DNA from: Phaeobacter sp. B1627
GTDB lineage: Bacteria > Pseudomonadota > Alphaproteobacteria > Rhodobacterales > Rhodobacteraceae
Assembly (NCBI RefSeq): GCF_006265095.1
Contig: NZ_VCNK01000014.1
Location: 156,037-220,036 of the forward strand
DNA length: 64,000 bases
Reading direction: 5' to 3'
In this document: one piece after another, positions 37,803-47,925 of the stretch
How the letters are laid out: each line of letters starts with the position of its first letter
Numbering within the stretch: position 1 is the stretch's first letter
Program-made: the position numbers and the translations under genes
The notes under the pieces: generated by a model
Databases searched by the model: none
Told to the model about the DNA's origin: nothing
Seen by the model: only the letters and a program-made list of their open reading frames with translations

Positions 37803-38363
37803 ATGTCTGCCCTACACATCAAAAAAGGCGCCAGCAAACACTCCGCCTACAACCTGCGCCCGAATTTCTCCGATACGCAGGAACGCCACACGATCACCGT
37901 GCTGGTGGAAAACGAACCCGGCGTTCTGGCCCGCGTCATCGGTCTGTTCGCAGGCCGGGGCTACAATATTGACAGCCTGACCGTCGCCGAAGTGGACCAC
38001 ACCGGACATCTGAGCCGGATCACGGTGGTGACCACCGGCACGCCCCAGGTGATCGAGCAGATCAAGGCGCAGCTCGGCCGGATCGTACCTGTGCACGAGG
38101 TCACCGATCTGACGGTCGCCGGTCCCTTCGTGGAGCGCGAGCTGGCGATTGTCAAAGTCGTCGGAGAGGGCGAAAAGCGGGTCGAGGCGCTGCGGTTGGC
38201 GGATATTTTCCGCGCCAAGGTGGTGGACAGCACGCTCAGCAGCTTCATCTTCGAGCTGACCGGCGCGCCCGACAAGATCGACGCCTTTGCCGATCTGATG
38301 CGGCCGCTGGGCCTGACCAAGATCGCCCGCACCGGCGTCGCGGCCCTGTTGCGCGGCGAATGA
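37803..38363 (+). CDS. ilvN: Acetolactate synthase small (regulatory) subunit
   Basis: 186-aa regulatory subunit (often also named ilvH) that confers valine feedback. Two ACT-type domains: the first with HTITVLVENEPGVLARVIGLF and GRGYNIDSLTV, the second beginning ELAIVKVVGEGEKRVEALRLADIF. GGAAAGG precedes the ATG. It follows ilvB in the same operon. The N-terminal ~20 residues before the ACT domain are longer than in E. coli IlvH, as is common in alphaproteobacteria. Confidence 0.95.
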   Translation: MSALHIKKGASKHSAYNLRPNFSDTQERHTITVLVENEPGVLARVIGLFAGRGYNIDSLTVAEVDHTGHLSRITVVTTGTPQVIEQIKAQLGRIVPVHEVTDLTVAGPFVERELAIVKVVGEGEKRVEALRLADIFRAKVVDSTLSSFIFELTGAPDKIDAFADLMRPLGLTKIARTGVAALLRGE

Positions 38364-38398
38364 TCAAAGGCACCGGAGGGCCGAGACCCGCCCTGCCC

Positions 38399-38443
38399 GA
38401 ACAATTCGGCCCCGTACAATCCGGCCCCGAACAATCCGGCAGG
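38399..38443 (+). repeat. 15-bp tandem repeat, three units
   Basis: Units of the form G(A/T)ACAAT(T/C)CGGCCCC at 38399, 38414 and 38429; the third is diverged at its end. It lies in the 3' untranslated region of ilvN. Confidence 0.75.
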
Positions 38444-38494
38444 GGCTGGACGCTTTGGTGTCGGCCGACTGAGAGCTGGCTGGGTTGAAATGAG

Positions 38495-38520
38495 AAAACG
38501 CACCCCAAGGGGTGCGTTTT
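38495..38520. terminator. Bidirectional terminator of ilvBN and the convergent gene
   Basis: Perfect stem AAAACGCACCCC/GGGGTGCGTTTT with a 2-nt loop, with A- and T-runs on both flanks. Confidence 0.8.
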
Positions 38521-38596
38521 ATGCAGTCGGGGACCAGACTTTCGGGGACCGGACGGGGACGGCGGGGACCGGGGCACACAGAACCGGGGGGGGGGC

Positions 38597-39202
38597 TCAC
38601 GCCCGCAACAGCTCCGGAAACGGGAGGATTTTGGCGCTGGTTCTTTCCACAGATGGCGCTCCGTTTCGTTCCTGTGCGGTGCCTGTGCCTGCACCTGCCG
38701 CCGAGCGGTCATGCAATGGCCGGTCGGGGATCGACAGGGTGGTTATCTGCGCGCCCTGAAAACTGTTCTCGCGAGAACTGTTGTCATACCTGCGGGCATC
38801 CTTCGCCTGCTCGGTCGCCTCACCGCAATCTGTGCCAGTATGTGACCCACTATTTGAGAGGGGTTTTGGTGCCCGCAGTCGCCCGAGATTTGGCTCGCGC
38901 AATGCCATGTCGCGCCCGGGCGCATCCCGGCCGGCCCGAGTATCGCGGCGTGCAGATTCACCGCTGCCGCGCAATGCATCTGCCAGACCGCTGCGGCGGC
39001 TGTTCTCCACCACGCGCACATTCTCTGCGATCCGCAGCGCGCCCTCGTAGCGGGTTTCGAACTCAACAAGATCGCCCTTGCTCATCAAGAGCTGGCCGAC
39101 AGCCCCCTCGGGCAGTAGACTATATGCTAGGTCTCTTTGATCCTCACACCAGATAACCGCCTTTTTCCGGGCAGCATCTGACCAGACGACAACTCCGATC
39201 AT
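38597..39202 (-). CDS. Protein with cold-shock-like N-terminal domain and disordered tail
   Basis: 201 aa. The first ~70 residues (MIGVVVWSDAARKKAVIWCE, GDLVEFETRYEGALRIAENVRVVE) have the strand pattern of a small OB/cold-shock fold, but lack the classic RNP motifs. The rest is Arg/Ser/Gly-rich and likely disordered, ending in ILPFPELLRA, a short motif also seen at the C-terminus of other Roseobacter proteins. The start at 39202 has GGAG about 9 nt upstream. It is divergent from the XRE regulator. A nucleic-acid role is a guess from the fold. Confidence 0.6.
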   Translation of the reverse strand: MIGVVVWSDAARKKAVIWCEDQRDLAYSLLPEGAVGQLLMSKGDLVEFETRYEGALRIAENVRVVENSRRSGLADALRGSGESARRDTRAGRDAPGRDMALREPNLGRLRAPKPLSNSGSHTGTDCGEATEQAKDARRYDNSSRENSFQGAQITTLSIPDRPLHDRSAAGAGTGTAQERNGAPSVERTSAKILPFPELLRA

Positions 39203-39261
39203 TGCGCGCACTCCGCGTTTGCCTGTCTCTATTGTGCGTCAAATCTGCGCCGTCAAACATC

Positions 39262-39290
39262 CCCAATCTCAAGAATTGGGAATTGCAATT
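39262..39290. promoter_or_regulatory. Inverted repeats in the divergent promoter
   Basis: CCCAAT-N7-ATTGGG (39262-39280) directly followed by the palindrome AATTGCAATT (39281-39290). They are candidate operators for the adjacent XRE regulator. Confidence 0.4.
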
Positions 39291-39398
39291 TGTGTCGGCC
39301 TTGATACGGTACAGCGTCAGCCAAACCACTTTTGCCGCTATTTCGCGTCGGGTCCTGACGCCATCCAGGAGCACACCAACCGGAGTTGCGGAACTAAC

Positions 39399-40199
39399 AT
39401 GTTGAAAGCCAACCGATCTCCCGCTGAATTGAGAACCGTATTTGGCGAGAACCTGCGCCGCCTGTCGCGTGATTATCCCTCCATTTCGGAACTGTCCCGC
39501 CGCCTGGGGATCAACCGCACCCAGTTCAACCGCTATATTTCGGGAGAGAGTTTTCCCCGACCGGATGTGCTCGACCGGATTTGCAGCTTTTTCGGTGTTG
39601 ACGCCCGTATCCTGCTGGAACCGGTGCAATTGATGGACCCGGTCAAGGAACACGTGGTCCACAGTGCCTATCTGAAGGAATTCTTCGACACCGGCATCAC
39701 CCGGGTGACCGAAGAGGTGTTTCCATCCGGCTTTTACCGCTTTACCCGGCGCAGCTTTATCAGCGAGGACAGTTTTGTCGTGGGCATCGTCCATGTCCAC
39801 CGGATCGATGGCGTCACCTATATCAAAGGCTACGAACCCCGGGCCGGCATGCAGTTTCAGGGGTTGTCGACCTCCGGCAGGACGCGTGAGTACCGCGGCT
39901 ACATGACCTGCCACGAGGACGGCGTCGCCTTTGTCCTGAGCCGCCGGAACTCCTTGACCCATTCCTTCAACTACCTGGCCCGGGTGTCCGCAGCGGAAAA
40001 CAGCCTCTGGACCGGCTATGTGGCGCGCTCCATCCGCGAAAGCGAAAGCGGCGAACGGGTGATCCGGATGATCTACGAATACCTCGGCCCGCAGGTAAAG
40101 GACGCCATCGCGGCGGCCCGCGGCGCAGGCTTTACCGATGCGCCGGACATTATCCCCTTTCACAAGCGGATGCTGCAGCTGGGCACGCCGTTCAAATAA
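39399..40199 (+). CDS. XRE-family transcriptional regulator with C-terminal sensor domain
   Basis: 266 aa. The N-terminal HTH covers about residues 10-65 ([37 protein letters not shown], cited in parts: [20 protein letters not shown]). The remaining ~190 residues are a ligand-binding-like region without DNA-binding features ([31 protein letters not shown]). The start MLKANRSP was chosen for homology; the frame continues 60 codons upstream into the promoter region without sense. Its last 8 nt overlap the end of the convergent DUF2189 gene. Confidence 0.8.
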   Translation: MLKANRSPAELRTVFGENLRRLSRDYPSISELSRRLGINRTQFNRYISGESFPRPDVLDRICSFFGVDARILLEPVQLMDPVKEHVVHSAYLKEFFDTGITRVTEEVFPSGFYRFTRRSFISEDSFVVGIVHVHRIDGVTYIKGYEPRAGMQFQGLSTSGRTREYRGYMTCHEDGVAFVLSRRNSLTHSFNYLARVSAAENSLWTGYVARSIRESESGERVIRMIYEYLGPQVKDAIAAARGAGFTDAPDIIPFHKRMLQLGTPFK

Positions 40200-41001
40200 A
40201 GGGGTGCGCCTCGGGCGTCCGGACCAGCCGGTACAGATGCCAGCTCGAATGGCCGAGCCAGGGCAGGACCACCATCAGCCCGAGAAACCCCGGCAGCAAT
40301 GCGAGAAAGGTCAGGGCGGCAATCCAGAGGGCCCAGACGAACATCTGCAGCGGATGCGCCTGCACATAGGTGAAACTGGTGATCATCGCGGTGACGAAAT
40401 CGATCTCGCGGTCCAGCAGCAGCGGCAGCCCCAGCACCGTGATCATGTAGATCAAGAGCGCAAATACGGCCCCGACGCCGCTTCCGACCGCCAGCATCAA
40501 AAGCCCCTGCCCGGTCAGGAAGACCTCGGTCGAGGTGGAGACATTGACCATCGGCATGTGGCCCAGGAACAGGGCAAAGATCATATGGCCGAGAAAAAAC
40601 CAGAATAAAAACATCACAATGATGGTGGCGCACAGGGAGGGCAATTGCCGTGCGCCCTGCGCCACGATCACGCCGAAGATCCGCTTGCCCGTCAGGGGGT
40701 GCCCCATATCGATACGATGCGATACCTCATAGAGGCCGACGGCGGCAAAGGGGCCGATCAGCGGAAATCCGATGGCCGCAAGAACCAGCCAATAGCTGGT
40801 CCCGGTCTGCACTGTGATCCAGAGCATGGCCCAGCCAGCCAGCACATAGACCCCGGAAAAGAGCAGCCCATAGAACGGATGCGCGCGAAAGTCCCGCCAG
40901 CCGCACTTCAGCGCGGCACTCAGAAGCGGTGTGGTGACCGGCCTCAGGTCCGGCACGCCGAGGGGGCGTTCTGTCGTCGGATGAGCTGCGCTCTGCGTCA
41001 T
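40192..41001 (-). CDS. DUF2189 family membrane protein
   Basis: 269-aa integral membrane protein with about six hydrophobic segments. DUF2189 features are the N-terminal [20 protein letters not shown], then [21 protein letters not shown] and the central and C-terminal helices ([39 protein letters not shown]) ending with [14 protein letters not shown]. Function unknown; it is often near cytochrome oxidase genes in other bacteria, but not here. Convergent 8-nt overlap with the XRE gene. Confidence 0.85.
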   Translation of the reverse strand: MTQSAAHPTTERPLGVPDLRPVTTPLLSAALKCGWRDFRAHPFYGLLFSGVYVLAGWAMLWITVQTGTSYWLVLAAIGFPLIGPFAAVGLYEVSHRIDMGHPLTGKRIFGVIVAQGARQLPSLCATIIVMFLFWFFLGHMIFALFLGHMPMVNVSTSTEVFLTGQGLLMLAVGSGVGAVFALLIYMITVLGLPLLLDREIDFVTAMITSFTYVQAHPLQMFVWALWIAALTFLALLPGFLGLMVVLPWLGHSSWHLYRLVRTPEAHPFI

Positions 41002-41149
41002 GATCCTGCCTCCCTTTTTGCCGTCTCTGTCGGCTGCGCTACCCGCTGTTGGCGGCCCTGACTCCTGTTGCTCGCGCTGGCTTCTGTGGGCTGTCCTGTC
41101 CTCTGATTGCCACCCCAGCCGGAGCCCCTCCCGTTCGGCCTGCCGCTGA

Positions 41150-42529
41150 TCAGCCCTGCGTTGCGCCGCAGTGATACCCCTGCCCCAGCCCGAGAACAGT
41201 GGCGTCGCTGCCGTGCGGACCGATGATCTGCAGCCCTATCGGCAGCCCCTGCGCCCCGCGGCCGGAGGGCACCGCCAGCGCCGGAAGCCCCAGCAGGCTC
41301 GCAGGCACAACCACCTCCATCCAGCGATGATAGCTGTCCATTGCCGTGCCCGCAATCTCGGTGGGATATTGCCATTCGACTGGAAACGGCCAGCATTGCG
41401 CCGTCGGCAGCAGCAGCGCGTCATAGGTCTCAAACAAATGCGCAGCCGCCCGCATCCAATCGGAGCGGAGATCAGACGCCTCCTGAACCTGCGCCCCGGA
41501 GAGCGCCAGCCCCCGGTCGAATTCCCAGATCGCGGTCTCTTTCAGCTGCGCGCGCTGCCCCGCCAAGGGCCGCAACCGGGCCGCCACCGCATAGGACCGC
41601 AAGGTGATCCAAGATTGCCAGATCTGTGCCGCCGGAAAGGGGGCGTCCAGGCGGTCGATCCGGTGACCCAGGGCAGACAATCGGGCCAGTCCGGTTTCGC
41701 AGGTCTCCAGCACCCCCGGCTCCATCGGATAGGCGCCGCCCCAATCCCCGAGCCAGCCGAGCCGCAGCGGACCCGGAGACGACAGCGGCTGTACCGGATG
41801 CGCGCCGCGCGCCATTGGCACACGCGGATCGCCCCCCGCCATCACGTCCAGAAGCAGGGCGAGGTCTTCGGGGCTGCGCGCCATCGGGCCATTGCACGAC
41901 AGCGGGTGCAGGAACAGATCGCCCTGCGGCTCCGATGGCACCCAGCCCCAGGTGGGGCGGAAGCCGTAGACCTCGTTCCAGCCCGCCGGGTTTCGCAGCG
42001 ACCCCATCATGTCCGACCCATCCGCGAGCGGCACCATTCCGGTCGCCAGCGCGACAGCCGCCCCGCCCGAAGAGCCGCCGGCAGAGCGGCTCGGATCCAC
42101 CGCGTTGCGCGTCGCGCCATAGACCGGGTTGAATGTGTGCGAGCCAAGGCCGAACTCCGGCGTGTTGGTCTTTCCGATGAAGATCGCACCGGCCGCGCGC
42201 AGATGCGCCACAAAGAGGTCGTCCGCTGTCGCCTCCTGGCCGGCAAAGATAGGCGACCCCAGCGCGCTGACGAGCCCCCTCGCATTGGCCAGATCCTTGA
42301 TCGCCATCGGCAGACCGTGCAACGGCCCCCGATCCTCGGGCGGGACGGCATCCGCCGCACGCGCCTCGGCGCGCAGCTCCTCGGCGTCGCGCAGGGCGAC
42401 GATTGCGTTCAATTCGGGATTGCGCTCGGATATCCGGGCCAGGCTGGCCTCCATCAGCGCCTCTGCGCTCAGTGACCCTGCCCGTATTTCGCGCGCCAGC
42501 TCCACGGCTGATCTCTCACACAGCGACAT
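41150..42529 (-). CDS. Amidase (amidase signature family)
   Basis: 459-aa hydrolase related to GatA and AtzF. The Ser-cisSer-Lys triad is readable: Lys78 in GLPMAIKDL, cis-Ser at about 153 in AGGSSGGAA, and nucleophile Ser177 in [11 protein letters not shown]. The second position of that motif is Met-Met instead of the usual Thr-Gly. No gatB or gatC is nearby, so it is a catabolic amidase and not a tRNA amidotransferase subunit. Same strand as the DUF2189 gene and separated by 148 bp. Substrate unknown. Confidence 0.88.
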   Translation of the reverse strand: MSLCERSAVELAREIRAGSLSAEALMEASLARISERNPELNAIVALRDAEELRAEARAADAVPPEDRGPLHGLPMAIKDLANARGLVSALGSPIFAGQEATADDLFVAHLRAAGAIFIGKTNTPEFGLGSHTFNPVYGATRNAVDPSRSAGGSSGGAAVALATGMVPLADGSDMMGSLRNPAGWNEVYGFRPTWGWVPSEPQGDLFLHPLSCNGPMARSPEDLALLLDVMAGGDPRVPMARGAHPVQPLSSPGPLRLGWLGDWGGAYPMEPGVLETCETGLARLSALGHRIDRLDAPFPAAQIWQSWITLRSYAVAARLRPLAGQRAQLKETAIWEFDRGLALSGAQVQEASDLRSDWMRAAAHLFETYDALLLPTAQCWPFPVEWQYPTEIAGTAMDSYHRWMEVVVPASLLGLPALAVPSGRGAQGLPIGLQIIGPHGSDATVLGLGQGYHCGATQG

Positions 42530-42629
42530 TTCATACCCCGTTCGATCCCATTCCCAAGGAGCCTAGGGCGCTGACAATGATCTGAAAAGTCCGAAAACCA
42601 CGAAAAAACAAAACGGTCGCGTCCTGCCC

Positions 42630-42653
42630 GCAGGCCCCCGTCAGGGGGACTGC
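42630..42653 (-). terminator. Possible prfB terminator
   Basis: Stem GCAG-N-CCCCC/GGGGG-N-CTGC with loop GTCA, about 70 nt after the prfB stop on the minus strand; a T-rich stretch (TTTTGTTTTTT) follows about 20 nt later. Confidence 0.35.
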
Positions 42654-42723
42654 CACGCCCAACGCCGATCGGGCCGCGCAGCGGTCCGCAGCGGGGGCGG
42701 GAGAGCCACCGGCGACGGTTGGA

Positions 42724-43851
42724 TTATGCGTCGCCCTGGGCGTCAGCGCGGCTCTTGCCGGACACTTTCATCGCCAGTGTTGCCGCCATGAACCCGTCCA
42801 GCGCACCATCCAGCACCCCTTTGGTATCCGAGGTCTCATGGCCGGTCCGCAGGTCCTTGACCATCTGGTAGGGCTGCAGCACGTAGGAACGGATCTGGTT
42901 GCCCCAGCCGGCATCGCCCTTGGCCTCATGAGCGGCGTTGATGTCGGCGTTGCGACGGTCCAGCTCCTGTTGATAGAGCCGCGACTTCAGCGCTTTCATG
43001 GCGATGTCGCGGTTCTGGTGCTGGGATTTCTCTGACGAGGTCACCACGATTCCGGTCGGAATATGGGTAATCCGGACGGCGGAGTCAGTTGTATTGACGT
43101 GCTGACCGCCAGCCCCTGACGACCGGTAAGTGTCGATCCGGATATCCGAGGGGTTCACCTCGATCTCGATATTGTCGTCGACCACCGGATAGACCCAGAC
43201 CGAGCTGAAGGAGGTGTGCCGTTTCGCCGCCGAGTCAAAGGGAGAGATCCGCACCAGGCGGTGGACGCCCGACTCGGACTTCAGCCAGCCATAGGCGTTG
43301 TGGCCGGAAATCTTGTAGGCGGCGGATTTGATCCCCGCCTCTTCGCCTGCGCTCTCGGACTGCAGTTCGACCTTGTAGCCCTTTTTCTCGGCCCAGCGGA
43401 CATACATCCGCGCCAGCATCGACGCCCAGTCACAGCTCTCGGTGCCGCCGGCGCCGGAGTTGATCTCGAGGAAGGTGTCATTGCCATCCGCCTCGCCGTC
43501 CAGCAGCGCCTCCAGTTCTTTCTCGGCGGCCTTCTCCTTCAGCGCTTTCAGCGCCTCTTCGGCATCGGAGACGACTTCCGCGTCCTCTTCCATCTCGCCC
43601 AATTCGATCAGTTCGATATTGTCAGCCAGATCCTGCTTGATGGACCCGTAGATATCGATGGCATCGACCAGCATCTGCCGGTCGCGCATCAGTTTCTGCG
43701 CCGCATCGGGATCGTCCCAGAGGTTGGGATCCTCGACCCGCGCATTGAATTCTTCCAGCCGGAATTGCGCGGTTTCCCAATCCATCCGCTGGGCAAGAAG
43801 GTCGAGCGATTTTTCGATATCAGCCACGATGTTCTGGATCTCGGCGCGCAT
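42724..43851 (-). CDS. prfB: Peptide chain release factor 2
   Basis: Reads UGA and UAA stop codons and triggers peptide release. 375 aa. The class-specific SPF tripeptide is at residues 203-205 and the GGQ motif at 248-250 ([16 protein letters not shown]). The frame is continuous from the ATG, so the +1 programmed frameshift used for autoregulation in E. coli is absent here. Third gene after amiC and PBP1a on the same strand, the usual alphaproteobacterial order. Confidence 0.95.
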   Translation of the reverse strand: MRAEIQNIVADIEKSLDLLAQRMDWETAQFRLEEFNARVEDPNLWDDPDAAQKLMRDRQMLVDAIDIYGSIKQDLADNIELIELGEMEEDAEVVSDAEEALKALKEKAAEKELEALLDGEADGNDTFLEINSGAGGTESCDWASMLARMYVRWAEKKGYKVELQSESAGEEAGIKSAAYKISGHNAYGWLKSESGVHRLVRISPFDSAAKRHTSFSSVWVYPVVDDNIEIEVNPSDIRIDTYRSSGAGGQHVNTTDSAVRITHIPTGIVVTSSEKSQHQNRDIAMKALKSRLYQQELDRRNADINAAHEAKGDAGWGNQIRSYVLQPYQMVKDLRTGHETSDTKGVLDGALDGFMAATLAMKVSGKSRADAQGDA

Positions 43852-43968
43852 GAGCTTTCCTTGAAGTCTGGTTTGAGTGTGGGTGATACCGCACGACCGG
43901 GACCACTACAAGAGCACGGACAAGCGGGACCGCCGCCCGCCTGCCCGTGCTCTGTGAGCCGGTCTGTG

Positions 43969-46473
43969 TCAGTAAAGTCCGCCGGAGCTGACATCCCCGA
44001 ACGTCGCCTTGGGCCCCAGCACGGCCGTGCCGCCGCTGGAGGTGGTCACCTGACGTCCGGATTCGGTGACTTCTTCGATCAGCGGCAGGTTCGAGCCCAT
44101 GCCAAAGCCACCGTCGAAGGTCATGCCAAAGATCGGCTCTTCGCCATCGCGGAAATACTCCGCCACCACATAGGCGCCGCTGGCCTCATTGGGCAGGCGC
44201 CCGCCGGTATAGCGGTCGATCTTGATGAAATGACCACCGGGCGGCACATCGAAGGGGCCGCCGCCGAATTTCTCCGTGGCCTTAGTCATGAACTGCTGAA
44301 ACACCGGCCCGCAGAGGGTGCCGCCATAGGCGCCCCGCCCCATCGGACGCGGCTGGTCATAGCCGATATAGCAGCCCGCCACGATGTTCGAGGTGAAGCC
44401 CACGAACCAGGCATCGCGGCTGTCGTTGGTGGTCCCGGTCTTGCCCGCGGTCGGCACCGGCAGGTCAATGACGCTCGACGCGGTGCCGCGATCCACGACC
44501 CCCTTCATCATCGACGTCAGCTGGTAGGCGGTGATCGGATCCATCACCTGTTCGCGGTTGGTCACGATCCGGGGCGCCCGTCCGGGGTCCAGATCGGACC
44601 AGGAACAATCGACGCAATCGCGGTCGTCATGGCGATAGATCGTCTTGCCAAAGCGGTCCTGAATACGGTCCACCAGCGTCGGCTCCACCCGCTCGCCGCC
44701 ATTGGCAAACATCGCATAGGCCGCCACCATCTTGTAGAGCGTGGTTTCCTCCGACCCCAGCGAGTTGGCAAGGAACGTCCCCATATTGTCATACACGCCG
44801 AACCGTTCGGCATATCCGGCAATCACCGGCATCCCGACTTCCTGCGCCAGACGGATCGTCATCAGGTTCCGGCTCATCTCGATCCCGGTCCGAAGCGGGG
44901 TGGGGCCGTAGAATTTGTTCGAGGAGTTCTTCGGCCGCCACAGGCCTTGCGGGGTGTCGATCTCGATCGGAGCGTCAATCACGATCGTCGCAGGGCTATA
45001 GCCGCTGTCGAGCGCCGCCGCATAGACAAAGGGTTTGAAGCTGGAGCCCGGCTGGCGTTGCGCCTGCGTGGCCCGGTTGAACACGGAATGCTGGTAGGAA
45101 AACCCGCCCTGCATCGCCAGAACCCGGCCCGAATTCACGTCCATCGCGACAAAGCCGCCCTGCACTTCGGGGACCTGGCGCACGGACCAGTTCTGCAGGG
45201 TCTCGCCCTCGCGGATCGCCAGCGCGTGGATCACATCGCCGGTCGCGAAATTGTCCTGAAAGTCGCCCTTCATCCACTTGATGTCAGAGCGCGGTACGGT
45301 GCCGGTGCCGCTGACGCTTTCGATCCCGAGGGTGAGCGCGTTCTCCTCGACCCGGAGTACCACCGCAGGCAGCCAGGCGCCGTCCATCGTGATGATGTCA
45401 CGGGCCACATCGGCCTCTGCCAGCGCCGCGCGCCAGCTGTCCTCATCGCCAAGCGCCTCGGCAGGCAGGGTCAGTCCGGTGCCGCGCCAGACTTGGCGGG
45501 CGCGGTCGAATTTCTCCAGCCCCTTGCGCATGGCAAGGGCAGCCTCGGCCTGCATTTCCTCGTCAATGGTGGCGCGGATGGTGAAGCCGCCGGTAAAGAA
45601 CTCGCCCTCGCCGAAGTCGACCGACAGCTGGCGACGCACCTCATCGGTGAAATAATCCCGCGGCGGCAGGGCGGTGCGGAAGGCGTCGAAATCGCCGTTC
45701 TGAACCGAGCGCAGCGGCTGTTCCACCTCGACCTGGTAGACCGCATCCGAGATGTAGCCGTTTTCCTGCATCTCGCGCAGCACATAGTTGCGGCGTTGCA
45801 GCAGGCGCTCGCGCTCGCGCACCGGGTGGTAATCCGAGGGCGCTTTGGGCATGGATGCCAATGTCGCGGCCTCATGGGGGGCCAGTTCGCCCAATGTCTT
45901 GTTGAAATAGGTCTGCGCCGCCGCCGTCACCCCATAGGAGTTCTGGCCGAGGAAGATCTCGTTCAGATAGAGTTCGAGGATCTTGCCCTTGCTGAGGGTT
46001 TCCTCAAGCCGGGTGGCGAGGATGATCTCCTTGATCTTGCGCTCGGCCTGACGGTCGCCGGACAGAAGAAAGTTCTTCATCACCTGTTGGGTGATGGTGG
46101 AGGCGCCGCGCACATTGCGGCCCCGCGACTGCACCGCCTCGACGGCCGCTGCGAGAATACCGCGCGCGTCGTAGCCTGCGTGGCTGTAGAAATTCTTGTC
46201 CTCGGCCGAAATGAAAGCCTGTTTCACCAGATCGGGGATTTCGTCCGACGGGGTGAACAACCGGCGTTCCTTGGCGAACTCGTCAATCATCTGCCCCTCG
46301 CCGGAATAGATCCGGCTGATGGTGGGCGGCTGGTATTGCGCCAGTGATTCATGGCTGGGCAGATCGCGCCCATAGACCCAGAAGATCGCGCCAACAGACA
46401 GTGCCAGCACCCCGATTCCTAAGGTTATGGTACTGAAAACAGCTCCGAAGATGGATAAAACAAACCTAAGCAC
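43969..46473 (-). CDS. mrcA: Penicillin-binding protein 1A (transglycosylase/transpeptidase)
   Basis: 834-aa bifunctional class A PBP. A TM helix (FGAVFSTITLGIGVLALSVGAIF) is followed by the GT51 domain (SAEDKNFYSHAGYD with catalytic Glu, STITQQVMKNFLL) and the transpeptidase domain with SSFKPF (SxxK), SRN (SxN) and KTGTT (KTG). The GTG at 46473 was chosen over an ATG at 46524 because GAGAGAGG lies just before it and VLRFVLSIFG begins a natural TM segment. Downstream of amiC and upstream of prfB. Confidence 0.93.
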   Translation of the reverse strand: MLRFVLSIFGAVFSTITLGIGVLALSVGAIFWVYGRDLPSHESLAQYQPPTISRIYSGEGQMIDEFAKERRLFTPSDEIPDLVKQAFISAEDKNFYSHAGYDARGILAAAVEAVQSRGRNVRGASTITQQVMKNFLLSGDRQAERKIKEIILATRLEETLSKGKILELYLNEIFLGQNSYGVTAAAQTYFNKTLGELAPHEAATLASMPKAPSDYHPVRERERLLQRRNYVLREMQENGYISDAVYQVEVEQPLRSVQNGDFDAFRTALPPRDYFTDEVRRQLSVDFGEGEFFTGGFTIRATIDEEMQAEAALAMRKGLEKFDRARQVWRGTGLTLPAEALGDEDSWRAALAEADVARDIITMDGAWLPAVVLRVEENALTLGIESVSGTGTVPRSDIKWMKGDFQDNFATGDVIHALAIREGETLQNWSVRQVPEVQGGFVAMDVNSGRVLAMQGGFSYQHSVFNRATQAQRQPGSSFKPFVYAAALDSGYSPATIVIDAPIEIDTPQGLWRPKNSSNKFYGPTPLRTGIEMSRNLMTIRLAQEVGMPVIAGYAERFGVYDNMGTFLANSLGSEETTLYKMVAAYAMFANGGERVEPTLVDRIQDRFGKTIYRHDDRDCVDCSWSDLDPGRAPRIVTNREQVMDPITAYQLTSMMKGVVDRGTASSVIDLPVPTAGKTGTTNDSRDAWFVGFTSNIVAGCYIGYDQPRPMGRGAYGGTLCGPVFQQFMTKATEKFGGGPFDVPPGGHFIKIDRYTGGRLPNEASGAYVVAEYFRDGEEPIFGMTFDGGFGMGSNLPLIEEVTESGRQVTTSSGGTAVLGPKATFGDVSSGGLY

Positions 46474-46683
46474 AGTATGGGCCTCTCTCGCACGGTGCCG
46501 CTTATATAGGGCGCATCGTGACAAGCGTCAAAACGAGATGCTGTGACGCGCAGGACATCACCAGCCGGGAGTGGAAGTGATCATAGCAGATGTGCGGCGG
46601 GCTGTATCGTCACATTCCGACCCGGGTCCGTCGGCGGCAGAAATCGGCACATGTTGGCAGGGCCTCGCCCCCTCGGGGGGGGG

Positions 46684-47925
46684 CTACTGGCGTACCAGCG
46701 CCCGACGGGCCGTGTCCTCCTCGCGCCAGTCCAGAAGACCCTGCAGAATGGCCTGCGCGGCCTTGTTCCGCCAGGCGGGGTTGGTCAGATTCTCAAGATC
46801 CCGCGGGCTCGACATGAACCCCAGTTCGATCAGGATCGAGGGAATATCGGCGGATTTCAGCACCGAAAAACCGGCAGAGCGCAGGGGGCGGCGGTTCACC
46901 GGGCCGCCCTGCTCCATCAGCGCCTCGATTACCGACTGGGCCAGCGCCGTGCTGCGCGGATGGGTTTCCTGCCGTGCCAGATCCAGCAGGACGTCCGTCA
47001 CCTCATCATCGACATTGCTGAGATCGCTGCCCGAGAGCAGATCGGCGCGGTCATGCCGTTCCGCCAGTTTGACCGAGGCCACGTCGGAGGCCTCTTTCGA
47101 CAGGGTATAGACAACGGTCCCATGCGCCATGCCCTCGGAAACGGAATCCGCATGCAGCGACAGGAACAGATCCGCCCCTTGCTGATGCGCCATCGCGATA
47201 CGCCGTTCGAGCGAGACGAAATAATCCCCCTCCCGGGTCAGCAGCACCTCAAAGGCGCCGGAGCGCACCAGTCGCTCGCCGAGGTCATAGGCGAAATCGA
47301 GCATCAGTTCCTTTTCCATCACGCCGCCGTCGGTCTCGGCGCCGGGGTCAAGCCCGCCGTGGCCGGGATCAAGCATCACCACCAGCGGAGCCTCCGGGTC
47401 GCGGGGGGGGCGGTCCTGCAGGACGGTGGGCGGCGGCAGATCGAGACGCGCGTCGCGGGGGGCGCCAGCCGCTGTGGCAAAAGCCTCGGCATCCGTGGGC
47501 ACCAGCTGCACCGTCAGCGCGGCCGCCGCCGAGACCGTATCAATGGTCATCGAGGCGGCCGCGACCTCCATCGGCTCTGCCAGTTCCAGCACCATCCGCG
47601 ACCAGCCCGGCACATAGCCGCCGAAGCGGATATTGCGTACCCGGCTGGTGGCGAGAAAATCCTGTGCGCTGAGGCCGGTCCAGTCGACCTCCTGAAAATC
47701 GAGCACCAGCCGGCGCGGCGCATCCAGGGTGAAGATGCGATAGGGCACCCCCTGGCTGAGGCGCAGATCCAGTTGCACCCCGCCCCGTCCGTCTACGGTC
47801 AGACGGCTGTCCTGCGGCATCACGCGGGCCAGCGCGGTGAACCCCTGCGCCACGGCGGGCACCGGCAGAACCATCAACCACAGGGCGGCAAGCATCACCG
47901 GCAGGGCGAGAAAAAGACGCCTCAT
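46684..47925 (-). CDS. amiC: N-acetylmuramoyl-L-alanine amidase (AmiC-like)
   Basis: 413-aa periplasmic amidase that splits septal peptidoglycan. Signal peptide (LFLALPVMLAALWLMVLPVPAVAQ), AMIN targeting domain (about residues 30-150) and Amidase_3 domain from MLDPGHGGLDPGAE (zinc His), with KELMLDFA (Glu), LSLHADS and the catalytic Glu in SILIELGFMS. It follows the aminotransferase with a 4-nt overlap (47922-47925) and precedes PBP1a. All catalytic residues are present. Confidence 0.93.
   Translation of the reverse strand: MRRLFLALPVMLAALWLMVLPVPAVAQGFTALARVMPQDSRLTVDGRGGVQLDLRLSQGVPYRIFTLDAPRRLVLDFQEVDWTGLSAQDFLATSRVRNIRFGGYVPGWSRMVLELAEPMEVAAASMTIDTVSAAAALTVQLVPTDAEAFATAAGAPRDARLDLPPPTVLQDRPPRDPEAPLVVMLDPGHGGLDPGAETDGGVMEKELMLDFAYDLGERLVRSGAFEVLLTREGDYFVSLERRIAMAHQQGADLFLSLHADSVSEGMAHGTVVYTLSKEASDVASVKLAERHDRADLLSGSDLSNVDDEVTDVLLDLARQETHPRSTALAQSVIEALMEQGGPVNRRPLRSAGFSVLKSADIPSILIELGFMSSPRDLENLTNPAWRNKAAQAILQGLLDWREEDTARRALVRQ

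Noticed and set aside
42600..42720. Structured small RNA (SRP RNA-like) between prfB and the amidase
   Set aside because: It has several hairpins but none of the conserved SRP, tmRNA or RNase P sequence blocks; a terminator region is more likely.
42724..43851. Programmed frameshift in prfB
   Set aside because: The reading frame is continuous from the ATG to the GGQ region and stop; no internal TGA with a slippery CTT.
43216..46347. 1043-codon plus-strand frame opposite prfB and PBP1a
   Set aside because: Reverse-strand shadow of two well-defined genes with all motifs intact; composition typical of antisense high-GC DNA.
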